A program made the translations under genes and the position numbers. From the NCBI GenBank assembly GCA_934394565.1, contig CAKRQV010000019.1, positions 1-44,792 of the forward strand: a stretch of DNA of 44,792 nt, read 5' to 3'. This DNA comes from an uncultured Lachnospiraceae bacterium (GTDB lineage: Bacteria; Bacillota; Clostridia; Lachnospirales; Lachnospiraceae). Shown here in pieces: positions 1 through 7,635 of the stretch; position 1 is the first letter of the stretch; each line of letters opens with the position of its first letter. The notes under the pieces were generated by a model, which was given only the letters and a program-made list of their open reading frames with translations, did not search any database and was not told the origin of the DNA.

Positions 1-981
1 CTTTTGTCGATGCTTGGTAATGTTCTGGATCTTGCAAGAATTGAAAATAATAAGGTCGAAATGGAATACACTGTTTCAAGTGTCCATGAGTGCTTTAAAA
101 ATTGTGTCATTATGTTCCAGCAACAGGCAGAAAGTAAAAACCAGACGATCTCTCTGACAGAACAAATCATGTATCCGTATGTATATATGGATGCACCGCA
201 CCTGTCAGAAGTCTGTCTTAATATTATAAGCAATGCAATAAAGTATACAAATACAGGAGGCAGGATATCCTGTAATGTTGTACAGAAATCCTGTGAAAAA
301 GAAGACTGGTGCAATATGATCATTACCATTACCGATAATGGAATTGGTATGTCTGAAGAATTCCAAAAGCGTATTTTTGAAACTTTTGAAAGAGAACGTA
401 ACACTACATTAAGTCATATTGATGGCAGTGGCATTGGAATGGGCATTACAAAAAAGCTTGTAGACCTCATGGATGGCACAATAGAAGTGAAAAGTAAGCA
501 GGGTAAAGGCTCCACATTTACAGTAACTATTCCTTGCAGAAAAGCGTCAGAAGACGATTCTCTGGTGAAGAAAAACAGCAATCTGTGCGATAAAAACTGC
601 CTGAACGGTGTTCGGATTTTACTGGTCGAAGATAATGAGATCAACACGGAAATCGCAACGGAACTATTGACGGAAGAAGGCTGTATTGTTGAGACTGCTA
701 ATGATGGTGTTGCATGCATTGATATGATTGAAAAGGCTGATGCAGATTATTACAAGATGATCCTTATGGATATCCAGATGCCGGTTATGAATGGATATGA
801 CGCTACATTAACTATCCGAAAGATGAAGGATACGAAAAAAGCCACGATTCCAATTATTGCGATGACTGCCAATGCCTTCGCAGAAGATACACAAAAGGTT
901 CTTTCTGTTGGAATGAATGCACATGTTGCAAAGCCTGTTGATATGAACATTCTTATTCCAACAATGATGAAATATTTATAA
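1..981 (+). CDS. Hybrid sensor histidine kinase / response regulator, 3' part only
   Basis: The reading frame is open from the first base, so the N-terminal sensor region lies outside the window. The visible 326 residues begin at the end of a HisKA dimerisation helix (a VLDLARIE-type segment). A full HATPase_c domain follows: N box around NIISNAIKYT, G1 box DNGIGM, F box and G2 box GSGIGMG. From about residue 204 there is a receiver domain with the acidic pair in LLVEDNE, the phospho-acceptor Asp257 of the visible fragment in LMDIQMP, and the conserved Lys in AKPVD. The family phosphorylates itself on a His and relays phosphate to the fused receiver Asp. No DNA-binding domain or Hpt domain follows, so an external Hpt or response regulator is expected. 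Its transcript converges with the small-peptide unit on a shared hairpin. The signal sensed cannot be judged from what is visible. Confidence 0.93.
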   Translation, partial: LLSMLGNVLDLARIENNKVEMEYTVSSVHECFKNCVIMFQQQAESKNQTISLTEQIMYPYVYMDAPHLSEVCLNIISNAIKYTNTGGRISCNVVQKSCEKEDWCNMIITITDNGIGMSEEFQKRIFETFERERNTTLSHIDGSGIGMGITKKLVDLMDGTIEVKSKQGKGSTFTVTIPCRKASEDDSLVKKNSNLCDKNCLNGVRILLVEDNEINTEIATELLTEEGCIVETANDGVACIDMIEKADADYYKMILMDIQMPVMNGYDATLTIRKMKDTKKATIPIIAMTANAFAEDTQKVLSVGMNAHVAKPVDMNILIPTMMKYL

Positions 982-1050
982 TAAACAGATTTGATAAAAA
1001 TGTATACTACAAAGATATAACGAAGGGGCGGTATATCAAATGAGACATAA

Positions 1051-1096
1051 AAACCACCGGCATTACGATTCATTCATCCGTGCCGGTGGTTTAATT
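1051..1096. terminator. Bidirectional intrinsic terminator
   Basis: Perfect 12-bp stem, 1051-1062 pairing with 1081-1092, with an 18-nt loop. On the minus strand the stem is followed by a run of five T, and on the plus strand by TTTAATTT. It sits between the 3' ends of the histidine kinase gene and the minus-strand small-peptide unit and can end both. Confidence 0.8.
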
Positions 1097-1141
1097 TGTA
1101 ACATATCGTATCATATGCACCTCGTATTGTATACAAATCTC

Positions 1142-1210
1142 TTATTTATGAGAACATACACCATAGTATTCTGTTAAAAATGCATCCAATTTTTCAAATA
1201 CGCTGCTCAT
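1142..1210 (-). CDS. Micropeptide A, 22 aa, FLxEYYxxCxxK family
   Basis: An open frame of 22 codons starts at ATG 1210 and ends at TAA 1142. A clear Shine-Dalgarno GGAGG (about 1217-1221) lies 6 nt upstream. The peptide reads MSSVFEKLDAFL, then TEYYGVCSHK. It shares the pattern K-(L/I)-x-x-F-L-x-E-Y-Y-x-x-C-x-x-K with the neighbouring micropeptide B, including the single Cys four residues from the end and the terminal Lys. It has no signal peptide or hydrophobic helix long enough to span a membrane. The two ORFs follow one promoter and precede one terminator. I do not recognise the family. A signalling peptide precursor, a leader or a small regulatory protein are all possible. The similarity, good ribosome sites and transcription signals make it likely that it is translated. 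Confidence 0.62.
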   Translation of the reverse strand: MSSVFEKLDAFLTEYYGVCSHK

Positions 1211-1267
1211 CGTATACCTCCATAGTCTCTCACGATATAAACTTCCGGGAACTCGATCATAACTGCT

Positions 1268-1327
1268 TTATTTACGACCACATTCAGCATAGTACTCTTC
1301 CAGAAACAGTGCGATTTTCTTTAACAT
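1268..1327 (-). CDS. Micropeptide B, 19 aa, FLxEYYxxCxxK family
   Basis: ATG at 1327 was chosen because it lies 8 nt after a perfect AAGGAGG (1336-1342). An ATG two codons earlier (1333) is only 2 nt from that site and is unlikely to be used. The product is MLKKIALFL, then EEYYAECGRK, 19 residues, ending at TAA 1268. Aligned without gaps to micropeptide A, it shares K, F, L, E, Y, Y, C and the last K. The 57-nt space between the two ORFs has its own ribosome site for A, so this looks like a duplicated pair translated independently from one mRNA. Function unknown. The amphipathic N-terminal half, aromatic pair and single Cys recall small signalling or membrane-active peptides, but no known family is claimed. 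Confidence 0.62.
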   Translation of the reverse strand: MLKKIALFLEEYYAECGRK

Positions 1328-1399
1328 AACCATATCCTCCTTATACTTGAGAATTGCTTGGCATCCTGCAGGAATGTTGCATTTCCTTTTGTTGAGATC

Positions 1400-1428
1400 A
1401 CTATAGCACGGGATTGATGCTGTGTAAA
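1400..1428 (-). promoter_or_regulatory. SigA-type promoter for the micropeptide pair
   Basis: On the minus strand: -35 TTTACA (1423-1428), 17-bp spacer, -10 TATAGT (1400-1405), each 5/6 to consensus. The predicted start is near 1393, giving a leader of about 65 nt before micropeptide B. Confidence 0.7.
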
Positions 1429-1450
1429 ATACATATAATATACAATGAAA

Positions 1451-1467
1451 CATACCTTTAAGGTATG
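1451..1467. promoter_or_regulatory. 17-bp perfect palindrome, candidate operator
   Basis: CATACCTT, a central T, then AAGGTATG. Its centre lies about 66 bp upstream of the predicted start of the micropeptide promoter, a position typical for an activator site. It is also between that promoter and the divergent plus-strand promoter at 1611. The binding protein is unknown. Confidence 0.45.
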
Positions 1468-1610
1468 ATATAAACGGACGATATCATAGATAAAACATGA
1501 TAAAATACTGGATAAAGAAGAGAAATTGACGCTTTTTTTGGAATGAAGAAATATTTTTGCAAAAAGAAAAAAGAATTAAATATAGTTTAGAAAAATAGAA
1601 CATATAGGTA

Positions 1611-1638
1611 TTGACATATTTAATAACTCTGGTATTAT
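1611..1638 (+). promoter_or_regulatory. SigA promoter with extended -10
   Basis: -35 TTGACA (perfect, 1611-1616), 16-bp spacer, -10 TATTAT (1633-1638) preceded by TGG. It reads towards the Rpn remnant at 1801. The roughly 160 nt between promoter and remnant are AT-rich and hold no convincing gene. Confidence 0.65.
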
Positions 1639-1800
1639 GAAAATGTAGTAAAAAGATCATATCTTTTATTTATTTCTATGTGTTGCCGGTCGGCAGAAAA
1701 ATTCAACTGAGAAGAAAAAGAAAATAGGAAAAGCATAGATGTGCAAAAGGAAACAGGGCATATGGTTTAGTGTACAGATCAATCGGGCTTAAAGTATCTT

Positions 1801-2094
1801 TTGCGTATCTTGCGAGAAAGGAGATGCATTGGAAAGGATATTCTGGCAGAATATCTTCGGAAAAACGGGAGTGAGGTGATCAATATGCTGCAGGCAGAAT
1901 ATGATTATGAAATGGATATTGAGGTGCAGAGAGAAGAGGCTTTTGAAGATGGTATGGCACATGGACTATTTAAGGGCATAGTTTCAACGTATAAAGAATT
2001 TCAGATATCACAGATGGAAGCTATTCAGAAGCTTAAAAGGAGCTATGGGATTTCGCAGGAGGAAGCTACCGGATATGTGCAGAAATATTGGTGA
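1801..2094 (+). pseudogene. C-terminal remnant of an Rpn / PD-(D/E)XK family nuclease
   Basis: The frame encodes only the tail of this family: the EVINMLQAEYDYE segment, the acidic EEAFEDGMAHGLFKG segment, and a last helix ending in EEATGYVQKYW. The N-terminal nuclease core of about 200 residues with the D...ExQ motif is absent, and I see no trace of it upstream. The usable start is probably ATG 1885, which follows GAGGTGAT at 1873-1880 and would give a 69-residue protein. The upstream TTG at 1801 has no ribosome site. Rpn genes are known to encode a separate C-terminal product from an internal start that inhibits the full-length nuclease, so this may be a live orphan antitoxin-like fragment and not just debris. 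A different Rpn gene lies at 38452. Confidence 0.6.
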
Positions 2095-2298
2095 ATATAA
2101 GAAGGTTATAGAGTAGTGTTAAAAAATTTAAATACGATAGCCAGCCACAGAGACTGACAAGCACAGGCGTAATAGCAACAGCAGCAGAAAGTCCGGCCAG
2201 ACCGGTCACTTTTAGGAATTGCAAGGGAAAGAGGAACGTGGTATTGTTTGCAAAGATACATTATACCGAAAAGAAAACAGGGAGAGTGACAGTAGTAT

Positions 2299-2514
2299 AT
2301 GAGATACAGAGTTGTGCGGATCGATGAAGACATAGATTTTGGTTGTGAAGAACGAAAAGAGGGCATTCCGGTTATGGCGGTGGTGCTTCTGGAGGATGAG
2401 AACGGAAATCAACAGCACATACGTCAGATCGACCAGTATCTGTATGATAACGATATCAATGAAGGTGATCAGGTGCAGTTTACAGCGGACGGAGAACTGA
2501 TAAAAGTAATGTAG
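2299..2514 (+). CDS. Small conserved acidic protein, unknown function
   Basis: Seventy-one residues, strongly acidic (IDEDIDFGCEE near the N-terminus), no signal peptide or membrane segment. The C-terminal half (DQYLYDNDINEGDQVQFTADGELIKV) looks like a small beta-barrel fold, but no family is claimed. The ribosome site is weak (GGGAGAG about 13 nt upstream). A strong intrinsic terminator begins 36 nt after the stop, which supports a real transcript end here. It could belong to the transcript that starts at 1611. Confidence 0.55.
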   Translation: MRYRVVRIDEDIDFGCEERKEGIPVMAVVLLEDENGNQQHIRQIDQYLYDNDINEGDQVQFTADGELIKVM

Positions 2515-2550
2515 GCATAGTGACAGAAAAATATGCAAAAGTCAGAAAAA

Positions 2551-2593
2551 ACAGAGGGTTCACCGGAAGAAGCGGTGAACCCTCTGTTTTTTG
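2551..2593. terminator. Strong bidirectional intrinsic terminator
   Basis: A 15-bp perfect stem (2551-2565 with 2573-2587) with a 7-nt loop. A T run follows on the plus strand and an A run precedes it, so the minus strand also has a T tract. It lies between the converging small acidic protein gene and the threonine aldolase gene. Confidence 0.92.
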
Positions 2594-2598
2594 TCCGT

Positions 2599-3636
2599 CT
2601 ATTTCATAATACATATATCCTTAACTAATTGTTGCACTTCTGTAATCTCCGTACTCCAACTGGTACAAAACCGCACACAGATATGTTCATCGTCGACCTT
2701 ATGGTCAAACTCAAAGATATACGATTTGCCCAAATATTCAGCCTGTTCATTAGACAGAATCACGAATTTCTGATTTGTCGTATTCTTTGTATACATGGAA
2801 AGCCCGGCATTGACAAAAGCTGTTTCCATCTGGGTGGCCAGTTCGTCAGCCTGACGGGTGATCGAAAAGTACAGATCATCCTTAAACAGCGTGTAAAACT
2901 GCAATCCCAACAGCCAGCCTTTGGCCAGTACACCGCCGCTCTGTTTGGTGGCTGTCCAGAAGCCATGGCGAAGTTCAGGATTTACGATAACGAGTGCCTC
3001 GCCCATCAGACAGCCACATTTGGTTCCACCAATATAAAAAGCATCCGTCAGACGGGCCAGATCAGCCAGAGTGACATCACAGTCGCTGGCAGACAGCCAG
3101 TAGCCAAGTCTTGCTCCATCAAGGTAAAGATACAGTCCGTACTGGTCACATACCTGGCGAATGTCTTCTAATTCTGCTTTGGTGTAGGTTGTGCCATATT
3201 CTGACGGGGAAGACAAAAAGACGAGCTTTGGTTCAGTCATATATTCCGGGCAGCCACTGTCGTGGTATGCCTGTGCTTCAGCTGCGATAAGGTCTGCAGT
3301 CAGTTTGCCATTTACGGCCGGCAGGGCAACGATTTTGTGGCCGGTATGTTCGATTGCACCGGCTTCATGAAGGTTGATATGGCCATTGGTGGCACTGATA
3401 ATACTCTGATAAGGGCGCAGAAAAGCAGATAAAGCAATCGCATTGACCTGTGTGCCGCCGATCATGAAATGGATATCGACATCAGCGCCGTTCAGATGCT
3501 GCCGGATAGCTTCTCTGGCTTTTTCACACCAGGGGTCGCGGCTGTAGCCGCCGTAGCTTTCGGTATTGGTTTCCTGTAATGCCTTTAAGATTTCCGGGTG
3601 TGCACCGTGGTTATAGTCATTATTAAAACGTATCAT
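2599..3636 (-). CDS. ltaE: Low-specificity L-threonine aldolase family (PLP enzyme)
   Basis: A 345-residue, fold-type I PLP enzyme of the beta-eliminating lyase/threonine aldolase family, which cleaves L-threonine or L-allo-threonine to glycine and acetaldehyde in the cytosol. Recognisable features are the N-terminal NDYNHGAHP segment, Asp173 in YLDGARLG, which contacts the PLP ring nitrogen, and Lys206 in GGTKCG, the expected Schiff-base lysine. The length is normal for the family. ATG 3636 follows AGGAGG at a good distance. It stands alone between its own promoter and the terminator at 2551-2593. Substrate preference cannot be read from the sequence, and some relatives act on other beta-hydroxy amino acids. 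Confidence 0.9.
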   Translation of the reverse strand: MIRFNNDYNHGAHPEILKALQETNTESYGGYSRDPWCEKAREAIRQHLNGADVDIHFMIGGTQVNAIALSAFLRPYQSIISATNGHINLHEAGAIEHTGHKIVALPAVNGKLTADLIAAEAQAYHDSGCPEYMTEPKLVFLSSPSEYGTTYTKAELEDIRQVCDQYGLYLYLDGARLGYWLSASDCDVTLADLARLTDAFYIGGTKCGCLMGEALVIVNPELRHGFWTATKQSGGVLAKGWLLGLQFYTLFKDDLYFSITRQADELATQMETAFVNAGLSMYTKNTTNQKFVILSNEQAEYLGKSYIFEFDHKVDDEHICVRFCTSWSTEITEVQQLVKDICIMK

Positions 3637-3675
3637 GGGTAGCCTCCTGTGGGTAGAATGGTGTATACTTAGGAC

Positions 3676-3704
3676 AGTTTACAGCAATTTGACCATTGTG
3701 TAAA
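3676..3704 (-). promoter_or_regulatory. Promoter of the threonine aldolase gene
   Basis: Minus strand -35 TTTACA (3699-3704), 17-bp spacer, -10 TAAACT (3676-3681), 40 nt upstream of the start codon. The divergent gene at 3756 has its own -10-like TATAAT at 3727-3732, so the two promoters share this short region. Confidence 0.5.
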
Positions 3705-3755
3705 TAACAATAAAAATGTGCAAATATATAATAAATGTATAAAAAGGAGATTTAC

Positions 3756-3986
3756 ATGGCAGGTTATCTGATCAAAGACACAACAAAGGAAGAGCGGAAG
3801 AAGATCGTAGAGGAAGCCCTCGGCAATATCGAAGCCAGCTGCGATGGCTGCATGGCCGGACTTGCAGAAATGTATGAGGAATATATCGACGGAAAAAAGG
3901 AGATCCGGGAGATCAATATGGCCTTTAATGCCAGATATGTCCGTGGCGACATGGACCGGGAAGAAAGAAACAGCTGCCCCATGTAA
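3756..3986 (+). CDS. Small CxxC-containing conserved protein, unknown function
   Basis: Seventy-six residues beginning MAGYLIKDTTKEERKK. ATG 3756 was chosen over an ATG seven codons earlier because it is preceded by AAAAAGGAG at proper spacing. The protein is mostly charged and helical, with a CDGC motif around residues 29-32 and another Cys at the end (NSCPM). It has no membrane segment. The Cys pair could bind metal or form a disulfide, but four ligands in one site are not evident. It lies just upstream of the Y-family polymerase, 160 nt away and in the same direction. A shared transcript is possible but no terminator or promoter settles this. Confidence 0.7.
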   Translation: MAGYLIKDTTKEERKKIVEEALGNIEASCDGCMAGLAEMYEEYIDGKKEIREINMAFNARYVRGDMDREERNSCPM

Positions 3987-4146
3987 GAGAATAGATCCTA
4001 TATAGTAGAATACCTGAAAAAATAGAGTGAACAGGAACCAGTCCTAAGGAAACTTATGGCGTGTCAGCTGTTGTTATATAGAATGTATGGTAACAGATGA
4101 AAGCGTGAGATTCTGTTTTGAAAACTACAGAGGGAGGAGGAACCGG

Positions 4147-5718
4147 ATGACATCTGAAGGCATGAAAAAAATAGCTGATGCGGCAGAGCAGCAGGAACAA
4201 ACCAGATATTATATCGCCATAGATTTAAAATCGTTCTATGCATCGGTAGAATGTCGTGACCGCGGACTGGATCCGCTGACGACAAATCTGGTCGTGGCAG
4301 ATAAAAGTCGTACCAGCAAAACCATCTGTCTGGCGGTTTCCCCTTCCTTAAAAGCCTACGGCATCGGCGGTCGTGCACGCCTGTTTGAGGTTGAACAGAC
4401 GGTGGCGAAGGTCAATGCGCTGCGCAGAAAACATGCGCCTCAGAGCCGGCTGACAGGAAGGTCGAGTGATGATGGGATTGTCAGAAAAGACCCGTCTGTG
4501 GCCCTGGATTATATCGTAGCACCGCCGAAAATGGCGCATTATATGGAATACAGCACGAGAATCTACAATATATATCTGCAATATTTTGCTCCGGAAGACA
4601 TGCATGTCTATTCCATCGACGAGGTCATGATCGATGTGACTTCCTATCTGGATACGTACGGGATGTCACCCCGACAGCTGGCGGGGACCGTGGTCCATAA
4701 AATCAACGATGAGACCGGGATCACGGCGACAGCGGGCATCGGAACGAATCTGTATCTGTGCAAGATTGCCATGGATATCGTGGCAAAGCATGTAAAACCG
4801 GATGAAGATGGTGTGCGTATCGGGGAGCTGGATGAGATCACGTACCGGAAGCTTCTGTGGGCTCACCGCCCGCTGACGGATTTCTGGAGGGTCGGCCCGG
4901 GCTATGCGAAAAAGCTGGAAACCTACGGGCTGTACACGATGGGTGATATTGCCCGCTGTTCTCTGGGAAAGCCGGGAGAATATTATAATGAAGATCTTTT
5001 ATACAAGCTGTTTGGGATCAATGCCGAGCTTCTGATCGATCATGCCTGGGGCTGGGAACCATGCCGGATGGCGGATGTGAAAGCCTATAAGCCGGAGACA
5101 AACAGTATCTGTTCCGGTCAGGTGCTGCAGTGTCCATACACCAGCGACAAGGCCCGGCTGGTTGTGCAGGAGATGGCAGATATGATGGCACTGGATCTGG
5201 TAGATAAAGGGATGGTGACGGACCAGCTGGTGCTGACGGTTGGCTATGATATTGACAATCTGACGGATCCGAAGATCCGAAAAAGCTATAAAGGACCGGT
5301 GACAACGGATCGTTACGGCCGGAAAGTGCCAAAACATGCCCACGGTACGCAAAATCTGAAGATGCCCACGTCATCATCCCTGCAGCTGATGGCAGCAGCA
5401 GAAGAATTGTATGACCGGATCATCAACAAGCACCTGCTCGTAAGGAGGATAACTTTGACGGCAAACCGTGTAGTTGTGGAAAACTCTGTAAAAAAGCAGG
5501 ACACCTTTGAACAGATGGATCTGTTTACGGACTATGCGAAGCGGGAAGCTGAAGAGAAAAAAGAACAGCAGGAGCTGGAAAAGGAGAAAAAGCTTCAGCG
5601 TGCAATGCTGGATATTAAGAAAAAGTATGGAAAAAATGCCGTGTTGAAGGGCATGAATCTGCAGGAAGGAGCCACCGCCCGCAACCGGAACGGTCAGATC
5701 GGCGGACACAGGGCATAG
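4147..5718 (+). CDS. Y-family DNA polymerase (UmuC/DinB-like, translesion synthesis)
   Basis: A 523-residue protein of the ImpB/MucB/SamB family, which copies past damaged bases. The N-terminal palm motif has Asp26 in AIDLKSFYASVE, and the second catalytic pair is Asp158-Glu159 in YSIDEVMIDV. A helix-hairpin-helix region follows (RVGPGYAKKLETYGL), then the little-finger domain. QMDLF at about residues 456-460 matches the beta-clamp binding motif and is followed by a charged coiled-coil tail. ATG 4147 is preferred because GGAGGAGG lies just upstream; the frame extends 20 codons further back without a ribosome site. The YolD-like gene starts 6 nt after the stop, the usual pairing for this polymerase in Firmicutes. 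No convincing LexA box was found. The fidelity class (Pol IV or Pol V-like) is uncertain, but the length and partner favour the UmuC/UvrX-like group. Confidence 0.93.
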   Translation: MTSEGMKKIADAAEQQEQTRYYIAIDLKSFYASVECRDRGLDPLTTNLVVADKSRTSKTICLAVSPSLKAYGIGGRARLFEVEQTVAKVNALRRKHAPQSRLTGRSSDDGIVRKDPSVALDYIVAPPKMAHYMEYSTRIYNIYLQYFAPEDMHVYSIDEVMIDVTSYLDTYGMSPRQLAGTVVHKINDETGITATAGIGTNLYLCKIAMDIVAKHVKPDEDGVRIGELDEITYRKLLWAHRPLTDFWRVGPGYAKKLETYGLYTMGDIARCSLGKPGEYYNEDLLYKLFGINAELLIDHAWGWEPCRMADVKAYKPETNSICSGQVLQCPYTSDKARLVVQEMADMMALDLVDKGMVTDQLVLTVGYDIDNLTDPKIRKSYKGPVTTDRYGRKVPKHAHGTQNLKMPTSSSLQLMAAAEELYDRIINKHLLVRRITLTANRVVVENSVKKQDTFEQMDLFTDYAKREAEEKKEQQELEKEKKLQRAMLDIKKKYGKNAVLKGMNLQEGATARNRNGQIGGHRA

Positions 5719-5724
5719 AAGCTT

Positions 5725-6159
5725 ATGGAAAAAAGAGTACAAGAGTATGAGGATATCCTGTATCTGTCCCATCATCAGTCTGCGACACGTCCGCATATGT
5801 CGCTCTATGACCGGGCGGCACAGTTTTCTCCCTTTGCAGCGCTGACCGGGCATGAGGCGGCGATACAGGAAACACAGCGTCTGACAGAGCGTGAGATACA
5901 GCTGGACGAAAATGTATTGGAAAAATTGAACGAAAAATGGCAGTGGGTCGAGGCGCATCTGCATGAGCAGCCGGAGATCACCTTTACCTGTTTTGTGCCG
6001 GATGAGAAAAAAGACGGTGGCAGTTATCGCAGGGTTGCCGGTCATGTAAAAAAGATTGACTGGTATGAAAAAAAGATCGAACTGGCTGAAGCCGGGAAGC
6101 TGGAAATCGGTCATATTGTGGAGATGGACAGTGCGCTGTGGGAAAATATGGAATTTTGA
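5725..6159 (+). CDS. YolD-like protein, partner of the Y-family polymerase
   Basis: A 144-residue protein with the motif DRAAQFSPFAALTGHE at about residues 29-44, typical of the YolD-like proteins that accompany UV-repair polymerases in Firmicutes. The rest is a charged helix followed by a small beta-domain (FTCFVPDEKKDGG, then VKKIDWYEKKIEL). The start codon lies 6 nt after the polymerase stop and has only a weak ribosome site, suggesting translational coupling. The role in the family is not well established; it is thought to aid or regulate the polymerase. No terminator is evident after it. The next 270 nt hold only the promoter of the aminotransferase gene. Confidence 0.82.
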   Translation: MEKRVQEYEDILYLSHHQSATRPHMSLYDRAAQFSPFAALTGHEAAIQETQRLTEREIQLDENVLEKLNEKWQWVEAHLHEQPEITFTCFVPDEKKDGGSYRRVAGHVKKIDWYEKKIELAEAGKLEIGHIVEMDSALWENMEF

Positions 6160-6267
6160 TCTGTCACATAAAGACTGCGGATTGCAGGAGTAATATATGC
6201 AGAGTGGAAAAAAGCCGGATGCTTACTAAGAAGATATATGAGCAGAACAGAATTTCACAGACAACGC

Positions 6268-6295
6268 TTTACACAGGTCAGCAGTACGGTATACT
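6268..6295 (+). promoter_or_regulatory. Promoter upstream of aminotransferase-hydE
   Basis: -35 TTTACA (6268-6273), 16-bp spacer, -10 TATACT (6290-6295), giving a leader of about 130 nt to the aminotransferase start at 6433. Confidence 0.55.
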
Positions 6296-6432
6296 ATAGA
6301 AAACAAGTAGGAAAAGATGATGCTTATGTACACCAAAAATCATACAAAAGCGTGAGGAAAAACAAAAAAGAGCAGAAAAAGCGTTACGATCACAAGACGC
6401 AGCGTTGAAAATATTACGAGGAGGGACAAGAC

Positions 6433-7596
6433 ATGCCCACATTATCAACCAGAACGGAAACTTTCACGGATTCGGTCATCCGTCGGATGACCAGAGTATC
6501 CGATACATATCATGCGATCAATCTTTCTCAGGGATTTCCGGATTTTGATCCGCCAACGGCGATCACGGACCGACTGGCTGAGGTGGCGAAGGAGGGACCT
6601 CACCAGTATGCCCTGACCTGGGGAGCCCAGAATTTCCGTGAAGCAGTTGCTGCAAAACAGGCACATTTCTCCGGTATGCAGATCAATCCGGACAGAGAGA
6701 TCGTTGTGACCTGTGGCAGCACCGAGGCGATGATGGCAGCGATGATGTCGGTCTGCAATCCGGGGGACAAGGTGGTCGTGTTTTCTCCGTTTTATGAAAA
6801 TTATGGTGCAGATGCGATTTTAAGCGGAGCAGAGCCAATCTATGTGCCGCTCGTACCACCAACGTTTACCTTTGATGCGGATGTGTTGGAAGATGCAATG
6901 AAACAGCCCGGAGTCAAGGCCCTGATCCTGTGCAATCCATCCAATCCGTGTGGCAAGGTATTTACAAGAGAAGAATTATTGACGATTGCCGAACTGGCGA
7001 TCCGGTACGATATTTTTGTGATCACAGATGAGGTATATGAGCACATTCTGTATAAGCCCCATACACATACATATATGGCAGCTTTGCCGGGTATGCGGGA
7101 GCGTACGATCATCTGCAATTCTCTGTCCAAGACATATTCGATCACCGGCTGGCGTCTGGGATATGTGATCGCCAATCCGGAGGTGACAGAGCGGGTCAAA
7201 AAAGTGCATGATTTTCTGACGGTCGGTGCAGCGGCACCACTGATGGAAGCAGCGGTCGTGGGATTGAAGTTTGATGACAGCTATTATCAGTGGCTGCAGG
7301 ACAAGTATACACATATGCGGACGCTGTTTCTGGACGGGTTACGGTCTGCAGGGCTTTCTTTTGTGGAACCGCAGGGGGCTTACTACGTGCTGGTGGATAT
7401 CAGCGAATACGGTTATGCGGATGATGAACAGTTTTGCATTGATCTGGCTAAGGAAGTCGGTGTCGGTGCTGTGCCGGGATCAAGCTTTTTCAGGGAAGAT
7501 GTGAACCATCTGATCCGTTTACATTTTGCAAAACAGGATGAAACACTGAAACAGGCACTGGATCGTCTGCAGGATATGAAAAAACTGAAAAAATAA
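6433..7596 (+). CDS. PLP-dependent aminotransferase, class I/II
   Basis: A 387-residue, fold-type I aminotransferase. Visible signatures are SQGFPDFDPP near the N-terminus, the CGSTEAM phosphate-binding turn, NPSNPCGK, Asp199 in ITDEVYEHI, and the Schiff-base Lys233 in SLSKTYSITGWRLGY. The C-terminal RLHFAK segment carries the substrate-carboxylate Arg. The sequence resembles the aspartate/methionine/kynurenine aminotransferase branch; the exact amino donor cannot be fixed. ATG 6433 follows GAGGAGGG. The hydE gene starts 39 nt downstream in the same direction with its own ribosome site and no terminator between, so the two are probably co-transcribed. Confidence 0.92.
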   Translation: MPTLSTRTETFTDSVIRRMTRVSDTYHAINLSQGFPDFDPPTAITDRLAEVAKEGPHQYALTWGAQNFREAVAAKQAHFSGMQINPDREIVVTCGSTEAMMAAMMSVCNPGDKVVVFSPFYENYGADAILSGAEPIYVPLVPPTFTFDADVLEDAMKQPGVKALILCNPSNPCGKVFTREELLTIAELAIRYDIFVITDEVYEHILYKPHTHTYMAALPGMRERTIICNSLSKTYSITGWRLGYVIANPEVTERVKKVHDFLTVGAAAPLMEAAVVGLKFDDSYYQWLQDKYTHMRTLFLDGLRSAGLSFVEPQGAYYVLVDISEYGYADDEQFCIDLAKEVGVGAVPGSSFFREDVNHLIRLHFAKQDETLKQALDRLQDMKKLKK

Positions 7597-7635
7597 AGGA
7601 ATAACAGGCACAAAAAACGACATAGGAGAGAAATC

